From the NCBI RefSeq assembly GCF_028583425.1, contig NC_072792.1, positions 160,834,676 through 160,898,675 of the forward strand: 64,000 nucleotides of DNA, read 5' to 3'. The first letter of the stretch is position 1. Every line of letters begins with the position of its first letter. Positions 1 through 11,600 of this stretch are shown piece after piece. The position numbers were made by a program, and so were the translations under genes. The stretch is from Eublepharis macularius (Eukaryota; Chordata; Lepidosauria; Squamata; Eublepharidae). The notes below the pieces were generated by a model, which saw nothing but the letters and a program-made list of their open reading frames with translations, had not been told where the DNA came from and did no database searches.

Positions 1-19
1 TCTTTGTCACATTTTTAAG

Positions 20-205
20 CCCATCCTTCCTCCAAGTATAGTTCTTTTCTCCTTCAGTTCATCCTCACAAAAACCTCGTGAGGTAGGATAGGCTGTGTGT
101 GCTAGACAGTGAGTGACTGGCCCACGATTAGTGTCATGGCTGAGTGGAGCCTTGAAGCCACATCCTCCAGTTTGGGTAACTATTACACTACACTGGTTAT
201 TTGCC
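20..205 (-). repeat. tRNA-derived SINE copy (squamate type)
   Basis: Read on the minus strand this gives the usual SINE layout: ...TAGTGTAATAGTTA, a B-box-like region, then the CCTCACGAGGT body motif seen in other copies here (680-885, 890-1115, 33432-33700). The copy is diverged and I did not find flanking duplications. The rest of 206-679 shows nothing I recognise. Confidence 0.55.
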
Positions 206-679
206 CCCCACCCCCAGCTGAGAGATTTTCAATTTGTAGATAACTCCAAGTCCTTGGGACAGAATAGGGTCACAATCTATATAAATAAACGAGGCCCGCC
301 AGGTGAATGTACAACTGGCATTTTAAGGAATCTATTTTTTTCCTCAATGCATCCTGCCTTTGTGTTCTATTTTTAAATGGCTTTAAGATCAAGCCAAGAC
401 ATTTGAACTGAACATCTGTGATGATGTGGGATGCCCAGCGGGAAGGCAATCTGACCAGCTCGTTAGGAGCCTTTGGCAGGAGCGCAAAATCATTCTTATT
501 TAGAAAAGTGTTTCCTCTGAAATGTGAAAAGTCGTGTAGAGGAAGGCTAAGCTGGGTATGCAAAGGAGGAAAAGAGTCAGATTCAGATCTGGGTTTTTCT
601 TTAATTAAAAAAAAACTTGCTTTGGTTTCTTCAGTATCAAAATTGAAGCCAGTTGAATCAAGAAATGCATTTCATGGTG

Positions 680-885
680 TATTCTATTGGTTAGAGTGTT
701 GGATTAGACTGGAAAGACTAGGTTCAAATCTCCATTCTGCCTTGAAACTGACTGGGTAAAATTAATCTAGTCACTTTGTTTCATCCCAACCTACCTCAAA
801 GGGTTTTGTGAGGAAAAAACAAATGGAGAACTGTGTATGCCACCCTGAGCTCCTTGGAAGAAATATAATAGATTTCAATGGGATA
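680..885 (+). repeat. tRNA-derived SINE copy
   Basis: The body starts with TTGGTTAGAGTGTTGGATTAGACT and carries a Pol III B-box-like GGTTCAAATCTC, followed by the CCTACCTCAAAGGG and GAGGAAAAAACAAATGGAG segments typical of this SINE family. It has no coding meaning. Confidence 0.55.
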
Positions 886-889
886 CATA

Positions 890-1115
890 TTTATTTGTTT
901 CATTTATACCTCATCTTTCTCCTCAGCATAGACCCACAGTGGGTTACATTAGTCTCTTTTCCTCCATTTTATCCTCACAACATCTCTGTAAAGTTGGTTA
1001 GGTTAAGAGAGTGTGTTACTGGCCCAAGGGCATGCTATAAGCTTCCATGCAAGAGTGGGGATTCGAACCTGGGTTATCCAGATCCTAGTCTGACACTCAA
1101 GCCGCTACACCACAG
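890..1115 (-). repeat. tRNA-derived SINE copy, antisense
   Basis: The complement reads a tRNA-like head (B box as GATTCGAACC on the plus strand near 1061-1070, and a CACTGTGGTGTAGCGGCTTG start) and the CACAGTGGGTTAC tail region. It lies head to tail with the plus-strand copy just upstream, and its 5' end has been duplicated in tandem (see 1071-1220). Confidence 0.6.
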
Positions 1116-1220
1116 TGGTGTAGAAATACTTTTGTATAACTTCCTGGGTTTTCCAGATCCTAGTCTGACACTCAAGCCGCTACACCACAGTGGTGTACAG
1201 ATACTTTTGTATAACTTCCT
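1071..1220. repeat. 75-bp tandem duplication, two units
   Basis: Units 1071-1145 and 1146-1220 are almost identical (GGGTTATCCAGATCC versus GGGTTTTCCAGATCC at their starts, both ending in ATAACTTCCT). The duplicated piece includes the head of the antisense SINE plus its flank, so the duplication happened after the SINE inserted. Confidence 0.85.
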
Positions 1221-1309
1221 TCCCATCCAATTATTTTCACTCTAGGTATCCCCCATCCCCAAAAGTAGTCAAAAACATCCTCTTTGCAGAGCAGGTTGTA
1301 GATCAAGAT

Positions 1310-1770
1310 GGGTAGCCCTGTAAGTCTGTCTGTAGCCGTAAAAAAGAGCAAGAGTCCAATAGCACCTATAAGACTAACAAAATTTGCGGTAGGGTTATCA
1401 GTTGCAATTCAGCAGTCTCTCTGTCCTATCTCTCTAATCTCTAAAGGAGATTAGAAAGAGAGACTGCTGAATTGCAACTGATAACGAAGCTCAAGACAAT
1501 GCGTCCACCTGGACTGAATCAAGACATTGACTTCCTGTCCCATTACCAATGCTGATTTCTCCACACCTACTAGCCCTCTGCATACCCCACCCTATCTATT
1601 CATGCCTGCTATTGTCATTCACCAGCCATTGTCATTCAGCTTCTGTAATCACTCCACTTTCCAAGAGATAAGGACTGATGGATTCACATTCTAGCTGTAT
1701 CTGAAGAAGTGTGGTGTGACTCACGAAAGCTCATCCCCTACCACAATTTTTGTTAGAGCAAGTTGTGGGC
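1310..1770. mobile_element. Non-autonomous dispersed repeat with internal foldback
   Basis: Starts with the AAGAGTCCAATAGCACCT motif shared with the foldbacks at 10621-10693 and 63471-63646, and ends with the CTGAAGAAGTG...CACGAAAGCTCAT block that accompanies that motif in squamate repeats. An internal palindrome occupies 1394-1485 (arms beginning GTTATCAGTTGCAATTC and ending in its complement). It is non-coding. The superfamily is not settled from sequence alone. Confidence 0.6.
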
Positions 1771-2955
1771 GTCATGAACTGTGAATGAATGTTCCCCATC
1801 CTTTCCTTTTAGCAGAGCAGGAAGGGAGTTCTCTTGCCAATCAAAACTGAGTGCATGCTTCAGGAGAAGTAACTGACTCCTATTTTTCAGTCCTCTTCTT
1901 TCAGCCTGGCTGGCTTTCAGCATTAGAGCCTCCCTGGGAGAAAATATAGTTTGGAAAGCACATTAAGGTAAGGAGAAGACCTCGGAGTTTAGTTTCCCCT
2001 CACTCATGCTTTCTATTTTTGTTTTAAAATAGAACATAGCTCTAGCCTTCTTTACAAAGTGGAAGGAGCTGCCTTTCTTTCTCCACGAATAGCAACCGGG
2101 AAGGGGAAAAGATGCACAGCTTCGTGCTTTTACATGAAATTACAAGCGGCATGAGCTCTCCGATCCTGAGTCATTAGCGCTCTCTTGTGCAGAAAGATCG
2201 TTGATCTATCTCATGTTGGCTGCTTTTGTATATTTGTTGATTGGAGGGAGGCAAAACCTTGACTTCTGTCCCAATTCCTCCCCTCCTCTCCCCCCAGCAG
2301 CTTTGCTACTAAATAGTCCATGATTGGAAGGAACACTGTACACAGAAATACCAACTGGGATGATTCTATCTGGTGGGAACTCTTCCGGTGGGATAGCATC
2401 TCTGTCATGCTGAGATCTGCTGGTGCTAAGTTATTCTTTTTCCTTGCTGCCTCAGCCTCTTCCGGCTCCCTCTGTCCAAGAAAACGAAGCATGTCAATGA
2501 GGTGACAGAATAACCATTTAGAAGTCCTCCAAACACTTACAAATGTGGGATGTAATTTTGTTTGGACAAGTAACATCTACAGTACTTCTGAATAGAGTAT
2601 AGTTTGGGTTTGGGTCACAGTGAGCAAAATTTTCCCTAGCAGCTGGCTGGGCCTTCATGAGCAGAATTTTACACCCTGATAATCCCATGGACTTCAACGT
2701 ACTTAGAAGGGTGTACTCTGCTGAGGGTGGGACTGTAGGAGGCTGAGCTTTGATTCTACCCTAGGGGTTGAACTCCCTGGGTTTCCATTCTCTGTGTTTC
2801 ACCTGCAGTATCGAAAATACCCATACTGGAATAACCATAACTGATATTTTAACTAATACAAATAACCATAACTGATATATTTAACTAACAGAACCAATCT
2901 GCATTCAAAAGCTGTGGGAACCATAACAATGTCAACTTCAGTCAACAAAAGAATG
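1771..2955. other. Spacer, nothing recognised
   Basis: About 1.2 kb of unique-looking sequence. I see no convincing exon, RNA gene or repeat. The open frames on both strands are short and lack any protein family resemblance. Confidence 0.5.
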
Positions 2956-3290
2956 AAAACAACACACACACACACACACACACACATACACACACGCACA
3001 GCCCTATCTACCCCTATGAAAAGAAAGCAGAATGAACTCAAAGCAGCACACACACACACACACACAACTCCCACCCCCCACGAAAAGAAAGCAGAATGAA
3101 CTCAAAGCAGCTAAACCTTCTCTATAGAGCTGGCCCCAGCAGCTCTGCTTGCACTCTCTCTCGCTCTCTCACTTACTCACGAATGGGAAAAAAAAATCAG
3201 AATGAACTCAAAGCAGCTAAACGTCCTCTGCAGAGCTCGTGCAGAGTTCCCCCTCAAAAAAAAAGTCCTGCACTTTCTTATTCTTAAGCA
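2956..3290. repeat. (CA)n microsatellites within a three-copy local repeat
   Basis: CA tracts at about 2961-3000 and 3046-3066 alternate with a repeated block AGAATGAACTCAAAGCAG (about 3028, 3090 and 3198), preceded each time by an A-rich stretch. The second and third copies continue into CTAAAC. This looks like a small tandemly expanded local repeat. Confidence 0.75.
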
Positions 3291-4740
3291 GTTTAGAGAG
3301 ATGATAACCTCACCCATCTACCTCATGGGTCATCAACTGAGTAAATTGTTGAGTAAATTCTGTATATTTGATATATCTCTAAGCAATCTTCTTTGATCTT
3401 GATGCAAGCTTCTCCTTGTTGCTAACTCCCTCCAATTTGCAGGGAGACCTCATTTGGGTAACAATATGTTACCCCTAAAATGGGTTTCATTTACCTTACT
3501 TTTGGGTCAGCGCTTGACCTCTCTGTGTTTCTGTAGTCCCTTCCTTTTGCTCCCTCCGTGTTGGCATTTCCTCTGCCACATCTGTGGCAGTTTCAGACCC
3601 CCTTTTTTGCTGGCCCCACATCATTCGATATCCTGGCACTCCAGCCCACCCCATCAGAGTTCCAGGATTCCTCACCCCACAACCCACTTCAAGACAAGTT
3701 ATATAGTTATTATCACTGCACCTTCACTTAAACATGTACTAGTATACCTAGGGGATTCATACATTATTATCCACACTAAACTTTACAATCTCTGATTATG
3801 GCAGACCTAGATCTATAGCTGTTTGTGGTATGGACTGTGTGCAAGTGAATTTTCCAATGTTTGCCTATGTGTTTTTGTTGTGTTCTTTATTTAGTAGTAG
3901 TAAAGCTGATTTCTGGCTCTTGCGTATTGTGTCTTGTTAATTCCCCATCAGGATTTTTTTTGGTTATTTCCCCACTGTGGTAGTTAAATTACCAGAAGGC
4001 AGTGCACCCAGGGTTCTCCCTCCCTCCCTGTGCCTCCTGTTGGTTTCTCAGTAACAAGAAGAGTGCCCTCCCCAGGACCCTAGAATATATTGGAAGAGAT
4101 CCCTGCTTGTAAGCTTACTCTGCGGATGCACTCTAAGATCTGCTCAGAGTATTGTTATTAGGGGAAGGGATGCAGACACATGTAGCCATTCAGGTAACAC
4201 CCACCTCTTTTTAGAAAGCCAAAGGTTTTAAAAGCTTTTAGGTAAACACAGCATGTCATTTTAACTTTTTTTAACTGTGGAATTTATCTGGTAAATAAAT
4301 GATTTATAAAAATATAAGCAGGGGGCCCACAAGGACTTGCAGGGAGGCTTCACATTTTCCCTTTCCCCTCTATTTCCTGTTTCCATTCTCTGAAAGCTCC
4401 CATGGCTTCTACCCTTTCCCTACCTCCTTCTCTCCTTCCTGCCCTCCAGCCAACCTACCTTTATTCAGTTTTTCTTTCTTCCTTAACCCTGGCAGCCTCT
4501 CCCTGGGAAAAGTCTGGCCAAGTTCTATGGTGGCAGCCACTGGGCTTGGCTCAATTGCTTAGTGAGGAACCTGCAGGGACATCTTATTTCCCCATCCCCT
4601 CTATTTCCCTCTTTTATTCTCCAGGCATCCTCCATATCCTCACCTGACCCTGTTTTCTTCTTTCCTTCTCCTGGCAGTTCTGTTGTGGTCACCTGTAAAT
4701 GGCCACGGAGGGCATTTGTTTCTTAAAGTTACACATGCTG
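3291..4740. other. Spacer, pyrimidine-rich, nothing recognised
   Basis: Mostly C/T-rich low-complexity sequence (3500-3650, 4330-4660). Its short open frames are compositional artefacts, and no repeat family was identified with confidence. Confidence 0.45.
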
Positions 4741-4744
4741 CATC

Positions 4745-5560
4745 TATTATTTTGCCTCTGCTGTTTTGGATGGCAGATTTAAGAAGATTCCCTGGAATGA
4801 GAGGCTATGCCCTTGTTTACTTGGGGAGGTTGAAACCCAGGAACATGTGTTCCTGAGTTGCCCTAAGGAAGCACGTACGAGATTTAATTCCCTTTCTGGA
4901 AGGTATCTCAGAACATTTGGATAAGAACAAATTAGAGAAACTGTTGTCAAACTCAGATTTTACTGCACTATACCAGATAGCGAAATTTTGTGCTCTGGTT
5001 GTTAAAGCCCATTAGAATGTAGACCTCCATTTTGGTTGCTTGCTTAGAACTATGCTGACTTCCTGGTTTTTACAAATTTTTATAGATATTAGGAAATTAT
5101 GTTTTTAAACTGTATATATTCATATGTTCCATGTTGTAATGGTTGTAAAATGTGCACTCAAATTTTTATGGTAAATGTACTGGCTAAGTGCTGTAATAAA
5201 GAATCATCTATTATTTTGGGATTTTTAAAAACCTGCCAGTGGTTTTTTTTTCTGATTTCAGTTTCTGCAAACCTGAGGCATTATGCAGGTTTGTAGAAAT
5301 ATCTATCTTGTCTGTTCATCCACGCAGGTTTGACAATATTGAAAATTAGCTATATTGATTCATTGTTTTATTGCATTGTTTGTTTCATGTATTAACTTGT
5401 TTTATTGCATTATTTTCTAATGTCTTATAATCCAGGTTCTTTTGTTTGTGTTCTTCAAAATATGTATTACACATTTTTTATTTTGTTGCCTTCTAATTCT
5501 GTAATTCCTCTTGTGTCTCAGCAAGAAAGGTGGACTATAAGCAAAGTAAGTAAAAAAATA
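4745..5560 (+). mobile_element. LINE ORF2 C-terminus and 3' end, decayed
   Basis: Plus-strand translation from about 4770 reads GRFKKIPWNERLCPCLLGE followed by VETQEHVFLSC. This is the conserved C-x-C ... E-HV-L-C motif at the C-terminus of many LINE ORF2 proteins. The following sequence ends in an A-rich tail (GGTGGACTATAAGCAAAGTAAGTAAAAAAATAAAT at about 5531-5565). A stop lies shortly after the motif, so this is a dead 5'-truncated copy. It ends about 120 bases before the first exon of VMO1 unit A. Confidence 0.6.
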
Positions 5561-5684
5561 AATGTGGCACTTTAATTTTTGCAACAGGGCTGGCGGTGCT
5601 AGATCTGGGAAGAAACCCTGAGTTCTTGTGGCAGCTATTCTTCAACTACATTTCTGCGGCTTAAGTCAAAGAGGACTGCATGTG

Positions 5685-8600
5685 ATGGGCCCTTCCCCAA
5701 GCACCTTGCTCTTTGTAATCCTGTCCTGCTGCTGCAGGGATACAGCAGGCCACCATGATGCTAATTCTGGTCCTTCTTCTATCCGTGTGCCAAATGGTGG
5801 GCCATGGGGCTACTGGGGAAGTGCAGAACGTTGTGGGGCTGGCCACTATGCTGTTGGTTTCTCCCTGAAGGTATAACTGGCCTTTTCTGACCCTCTCATG
5901 CTGACTAGCTACCACAATCCCTGAAGTTTCTGCTCTTCTTCTTAAAACTGTCAACAGAAATGTTCAGCAATTATTGGTCCATGTAAACCACAAAACAGTT
6001 CCATGCAGGGCTGTAACCACAGGGATGTCCCACCTCAGGACATCCATGGCCTCTTCGACTGGTTTCCAGTTTTCATTAGAAACAAGTTTCTAGTCTAGAG
6101 GTCCTCATGATACTCTAGGATTCAACCAAAACTCTATGCTAGACCATCACCCCCATGTGATGACATCTCTTATGGTTTCACGCACGTTCATGCAATACTG
6201 AATTGCTTGTGCACATCTCACCCAAAGACTGAGGTGTGAGCTAAACAGAGCACTGCCTGCAAATGTGCTGCACTCCCAACTGTACTCCCGCTTTTTCTCA
6301 ATGGCAGGGGACTGGGGATAATGCAGATGTTTACTCACCAAGGGCAGGAAAGTGGCACGCCTATCTGGAGGGTTGTGCTAAGGACAAAATGAGGTGGACA
6401 GCTTTTTTTTTTGCCACCCTGAGCTCATTGAAGAAAAGACTGAGGTAAAAACATATATTTACACTTCTGTTGTGGATTCACAGAACATGAATTCTCAGAA
6501 AATGAATTCTTACGATTGTTTGGAAGACAGAGTGGTTTATTTTTTTAAAAAAATATATCTCTATGCCACTTTTCCACCTTAACAGCAGCATTTAAAATAA
6601 GGTATATATAAAATATTTAAGTGAAATAGTGTTAAGTGTTAAGTGAAAACATATGGACACATAAATATACACTAGACCACAACCAGAGAGGCAGGCCAAT
6701 AAGAGTTACTTGGGGTATGCCAAACAAAACATAAATGTCTTCAGGGCTTTTTTTCAGTGGGAATGCGGTGGAACGGAGTTCCAGCACCTCTTAAAAATGG
6801 ACACATGGCCGGTGGCCCCGCCCCCTGATCTCCAGACAGAGGGGAGTTTAGACTGCTGGTGCGGAGGGCAATCTAGACTCCCCTCTGTCTGGAGATCAGG
6901 GGGCGGGGCCACCGGCCATGTGACCATTTTCGCCAAGGGCAATTTAAACTTTAAAAAACTCCCTGCTTGTTCAAGCTGACCCAAAGTGACGTCATTGTGC
7001 GGTCTTGAGTTCCACCACTTGAGTTCCACCACCTCTTTTCCCAGAAAAAAAGCCCTGAATGTCTTCATCCACGGGTGGAAGGCAACAATAGAGGCAGACA
7101 GATGAATCTCCCTGAGGAGGGAGTTCCAAAGTTCTGGCACTACACTTGAGAAGGTCCTTTATTGGGTTGCCACCTACCTACCCTCAGGTGGCATGGGCAC
7201 CTGAAGCAAGGCCTCCAAAGATGACTAGAGTGGATGGGTAGGTTTATATGGGAGAAGGTGATCCTTCAGATATTAAGCCAGTTTCAATTAGTACCGGAAG
7301 TCAAAGGTTGGATCCTGTCGATTTGTTTTGCTGGGAGAGGGACCTTCCGCCAGTGATAGAAGCATCGCCTTGATCCAAGATGCTATTCTGAATACCTTGG
7401 ATCAGGGGACGGCGGCTTCCACTGGAGAAAAGCACCTCAGAAATGAGAACAGAGTAAAGGAACCAACCCATAATCCTCAAGATCAGTGCGTAGTCCAAGA
7501 TGACTTGAACAAGTGCCGGACTCCTGTGCCACACTTGTAGCATTTAAAACAGCCTGCTGAAGAACAAAACCGTAACGATTGTTTGCTAAAAGAGGCTATT
7601 TTAGAGAATGGAATCAGTACTCTTTTGTAACACATTTAAATGGAATCCTTCTCAAATCCTTTTCCCCATTTTGCTTTCTCTCTCTTTCTCTGCCTTTTTA
7701 ATATTTGCCTACAGCGTGAACTTTACATAACTCTTCATAGGATCTTCAAAGAATCCAAAGATAAGGATCTTACTACGCTTTTCATGTTCAGTCTAGGGTA
7801 GTTATTAAAATACTTCCCAGTCTTGGCTACAATGCTGTGCACATGGTAGTCCCCACAAAAATCAATGTGCCTGACCCTCAGGTAGTTATGGGAGCCTTAG
7901 ATCTTCCTCCCAGCACACTTTGGGTCCAGTTTTCTCACTATTTCTTTCTCTCCTACCTCAGATAGAGCCGTATCAAGGTGGTGATGAGGACAGCGATGAC
8001 ACATCTGTGAATGGCATCCGTCTGATATGCTCTAACGGTTCGCTTATTTCATCCAGTGTTGCACAGTGAGTAGCTGTTCATGAACTAATATCACTGTTTA
8101 GATGCAACAGGCCCTGTTGTTTGTCCTCATCCCCCATGTGTACCTTGCTTTTTCAGGTTGTTAGTAGGGATCCAGGAGTGGTCTTAGCCCTGGTCAACTG
8201 GGGTAGTTGCCCTGAGCTGGACAGGGCCCCAACCACCCATAGTGTCATCTGTGCCTCCTACATATCTGTCATGAATGTATATTGGCTCTGCCTCTGGTCT
8301 CTGAGAGTATGGGAAGTTCTTTATTGCTGCAATGCCAGTAGGTTATCTCGCAAATGTTTACTTTCTTTTTCTCGCTCTGTTGAGCCAGTGTCCAGCTGAA
8401 ACTGGTTCGAAAGGTATCCTCCTTGGGAACCAAAGATAAGTTCATCTTTCTCACTGTCTACTCTAAAACAATGTTTCACTCCAACCCCCGCCCCTGTTAA
8501 CGATCTTCTTTCTCAAAGGCAGGAATATTCCCTATAACTAACCCTGATAGCCCCACATACGCCACTTCTGCCAATTCCACTGTCTGAGCACCTTGAACTG

Positions 8601-11600
8601 AATGCATCTCTATTAAAGTTACTACAACTGGAACACCTGTGTGTTAAATGTGGAGAACTTGTGGGATCTAACTGCCAGGGACTGACACATAGGTTGAAAG
8701 AACGGGGAAAGTCAAGTAGGTTCCTGCAGCCACCCATGTATGCCTGCCCCATCCAGGGCTCAGTCAGCCAGATCAGGATGCCAGGCAGTGGTGACATGTG
8801 CTAGCCCCTGGCTCCATAGTGCTATAGTGGGAGCCTGTACCCACCCACCTGGCAGATGGCTTGAGGACAGGAGCACATGCCTGACTACCCGATAGCTAGT
8901 TCAGGGGCATGAGCAGGTACCCACCCTTGGCAGCTGGTAGCTCTCATCAGCCTAGATGTTGGCTTGGGGACAGAATACCACTTATGCCTTCTCAGCGACC
9001 AGGGTTGCGGGGTTGCTATGCAGAGGCAGGCAATGGCAAAACACCTCTGTTAGAGTCTCTTGCCTTGAAAACCACAGCAGGGGTCACCATAAGTCAGATA
9101 TGACTTGATGCTGGACAAGGAACATTTATCTCTGCTGGTACTGTTAGAGTGATCACAGTCGACTAGTCCACTCTTATCCATTGGTTGGAAGATTAGGAGA
9201 GTTACTCTTTGCTGGTGATCCATCCAAAACAAAGGAGCTGTCATAAATTCCTCTACCCTCAATTTACATTCCTCCTGACCAGAACAAAGTGTGAGATCAA
9301 GAGTGTAACCTGCACAATGTATGGACCTATGGTTGTCCTGAAGAATATGAAATCCTGAGCCGCTCCTGACAAGGAAGCCTCAGTATGAATGTTGAAGTTC
9401 CCCAAGGAAACCAGTCTAAGGGCCCTAATCACCATCCCCTGAGACCCCCTCTGTCAGCTCAGGGAAGGAGACTGTTAGACAAGGGGGTGGGCTGTGCACC
9501 AACAGAACCCAAAACCTCCCTCTTAATCTCAACATAAGGTACACAGCCTCAGAACTGGAAACATCTGGGATAGAGCAATATGCTAGGGGGATAGGATCTT
9601 TATAGACCACAGAGACACCACCTCCTTACCCTCTAGGCCTATCTTGCTGTACCACCAAGAACTCAGGAGAATACAGTTGGGAGAGGTTAACCCCTCTCCA
9701 TTCCCCAGCCAGATCTCAATGATAAACATCGGGTCAGCTGTCTCATCCAGATAAAATCTGGGATGGCTTCTGTTTTTTCCTGTGACTGACCTGGCATTTA
9801 GCAGTCAGGACGGAGTTATTGGTATGGTTACTAACATAACTTCAACTGGAAGAAGAGCCAGAAAGTGCAACAGCATGCAAATATCTGTTGTCCCTTTCCC
9901 TTCCCTGGTCTGCTCTTCCCACCACCACATCTCCCCCACCCCAGACACTATGAATCATAGAACCATCTGTCACCCCATTCCATCCCTCCAAGCTAGGGTT
10001 GCCAGGTCCCCTTACCCTCCCAGTGGGAGGGGGGAGACCTGGCACTTACCTCATGCCTTCCCAGTGCATGTGTGATGATGTCACTTCCGGGAAGTGATGT
10101 CATCACACTGGGCGCGGGAGCGCTCCTGTGCTTTGCAAAGGCTGATTCTCAAAGAAGCGCAGGAGTGCTCCCCCATTCTGTGCAGGGCCGATTCTTTGAG
10201 AATCAGTCCCAAATGATGCGTGGGAGCGCTCCCACTGTCAGCACAATGATGTCACTTCTGGAAATGATGTTGCTGTGTCTGCGGGGAGTGTGCATGCCAC
10301 CTGTGATCTCAGGGTGCCTGCTGGTAGTGGGTGATCTCCGGGCAGCCCAAAACCTCCCACCAGCTGCCATCGACCAGAGGGGAAGCAGTTAAACTCTTGG
10401 GAGATCGCCTGGCCGCCACCAGCGGGCACCTGGGGTCCCTACTCCAAGCACATCTCTCCCACCAGAAGGAAAAGGAACCAATAAAAAGCAGACACATCCA
10501 CAGCTCATACTCAATATACAAAAATTCAGATCAGCCTCTCACCTGGATTTGAGTAGAAACACACAAACATACATATAATTCATAGATGCAGAGGAGTTAG
10601 CCGTGTTAGTCTGTAGTAGCAAAATCAAAAAGAGTCCAGTAGCACCTTTAAGTTGGTTAGTCTTAAAGGTGCTACTGGACTCTTTTTGATTTTGATACAT
10701 ATAATTCAGCTCTCATCTCGTGAAAAACAAAGTGTTGCAACCCCCCCTCCCTCCTGTGTGCAGTGCTGACTGTTCCCCCACTTAAAGTAGCCTGCTTGGC
10801 ATCGACCAGAATATGTCCTTTTCTGAAAAGGCCTCTCTGAGAAGTTGCGGAGGGGCTGCCCTCTCTAGAAACGTTTAGTTAGATTATGCGAGGTCATTTT
10901 AGTTACCAGGTTTGTATTGGGTATGGCAACTCACTGCATGGAACCAGGGTTCAGGACATGGTGGACTATTCTGGGGTGGGCCTCAGCACAGTGCAGGGCA
11001 CCAAGAACCCCCCCTGGGGGCATGCCCTGGGAGATGGCATCAGGCCCCATGACCTGGGAGATCCTGCAGAGGCCAAACAGTGCCTCTGAGCCTCAGGTGG
11101 CCTGATCGGAAAGGAACACAGTCAAGCTGGGAGAAGTGACATGGTACTGCTGGTGGGGCAGAAACTAGCCAAGGAGGCAGGAGTTTTAAAAGGGGCAAAA
11201 GAAAAGAGGCTTGGGAACACGAGTGAGGAGCAAGGCAAGAACAGGACAGTGGAAGGTCGGAGAAGGGGGCAGGCAGGCAGGCTCCGCTGGGATCCAAGGA
11301 CGGGTGGATGCCTGTTGGGAACTCACTTCCCCAGGAGGTTAAGGCTCACAAGAGCACTTGGAGCAGCCTGGCTAGCCTATGAAGCTCCCACCGCACTACA
11401 GAGATGGCAGAGATGTGAGAGGGACAGCTGGGGACTGCACTTAAACTCCACCCCACGTGGCAGCCACCAGAGAGAACGAAATGCCTATGGATCACAGCTT
11501 GGTTGGTGGAGGGCACACACCCCAGGTGAGGCCGGAGATGAGAAGTCAGATATGCCAGCAACCCTAAGACCGAGCATCCTGCCTCTGTGACCTGGGGAAA

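Larger units (their letters stand above)
5871..7961 (+). other. VMO1 unit A intron 1
   Basis: A 2.1-kb phase-0 intron. Beyond the LINE tail and hAT MITE at 6545-7290 listed separately, 5871-6540 and 7291-7961 contain no feature I recognise. Confidence 0.8.

Noticed and set aside
680-1115. tRNA genes
   Set aside because: The A- and B-box-like motifs belong to tRNA-derived SINEs. No cloverleaf with intact acceptor and anticodon stems is evident.
2956-3290. CRISPR-like or regulatory repeat array
   Set aside because: Three irregular copies separated by (CA)n in a vertebrate genome are best explained as local repeat expansion.
3900-4000. Possible end of a long terminal repeat
   Set aside because: A TTTATT and TGTTAATTCCCC stretch looked suggestive, but I found no partner repeat, no internal region and no flanking duplication.
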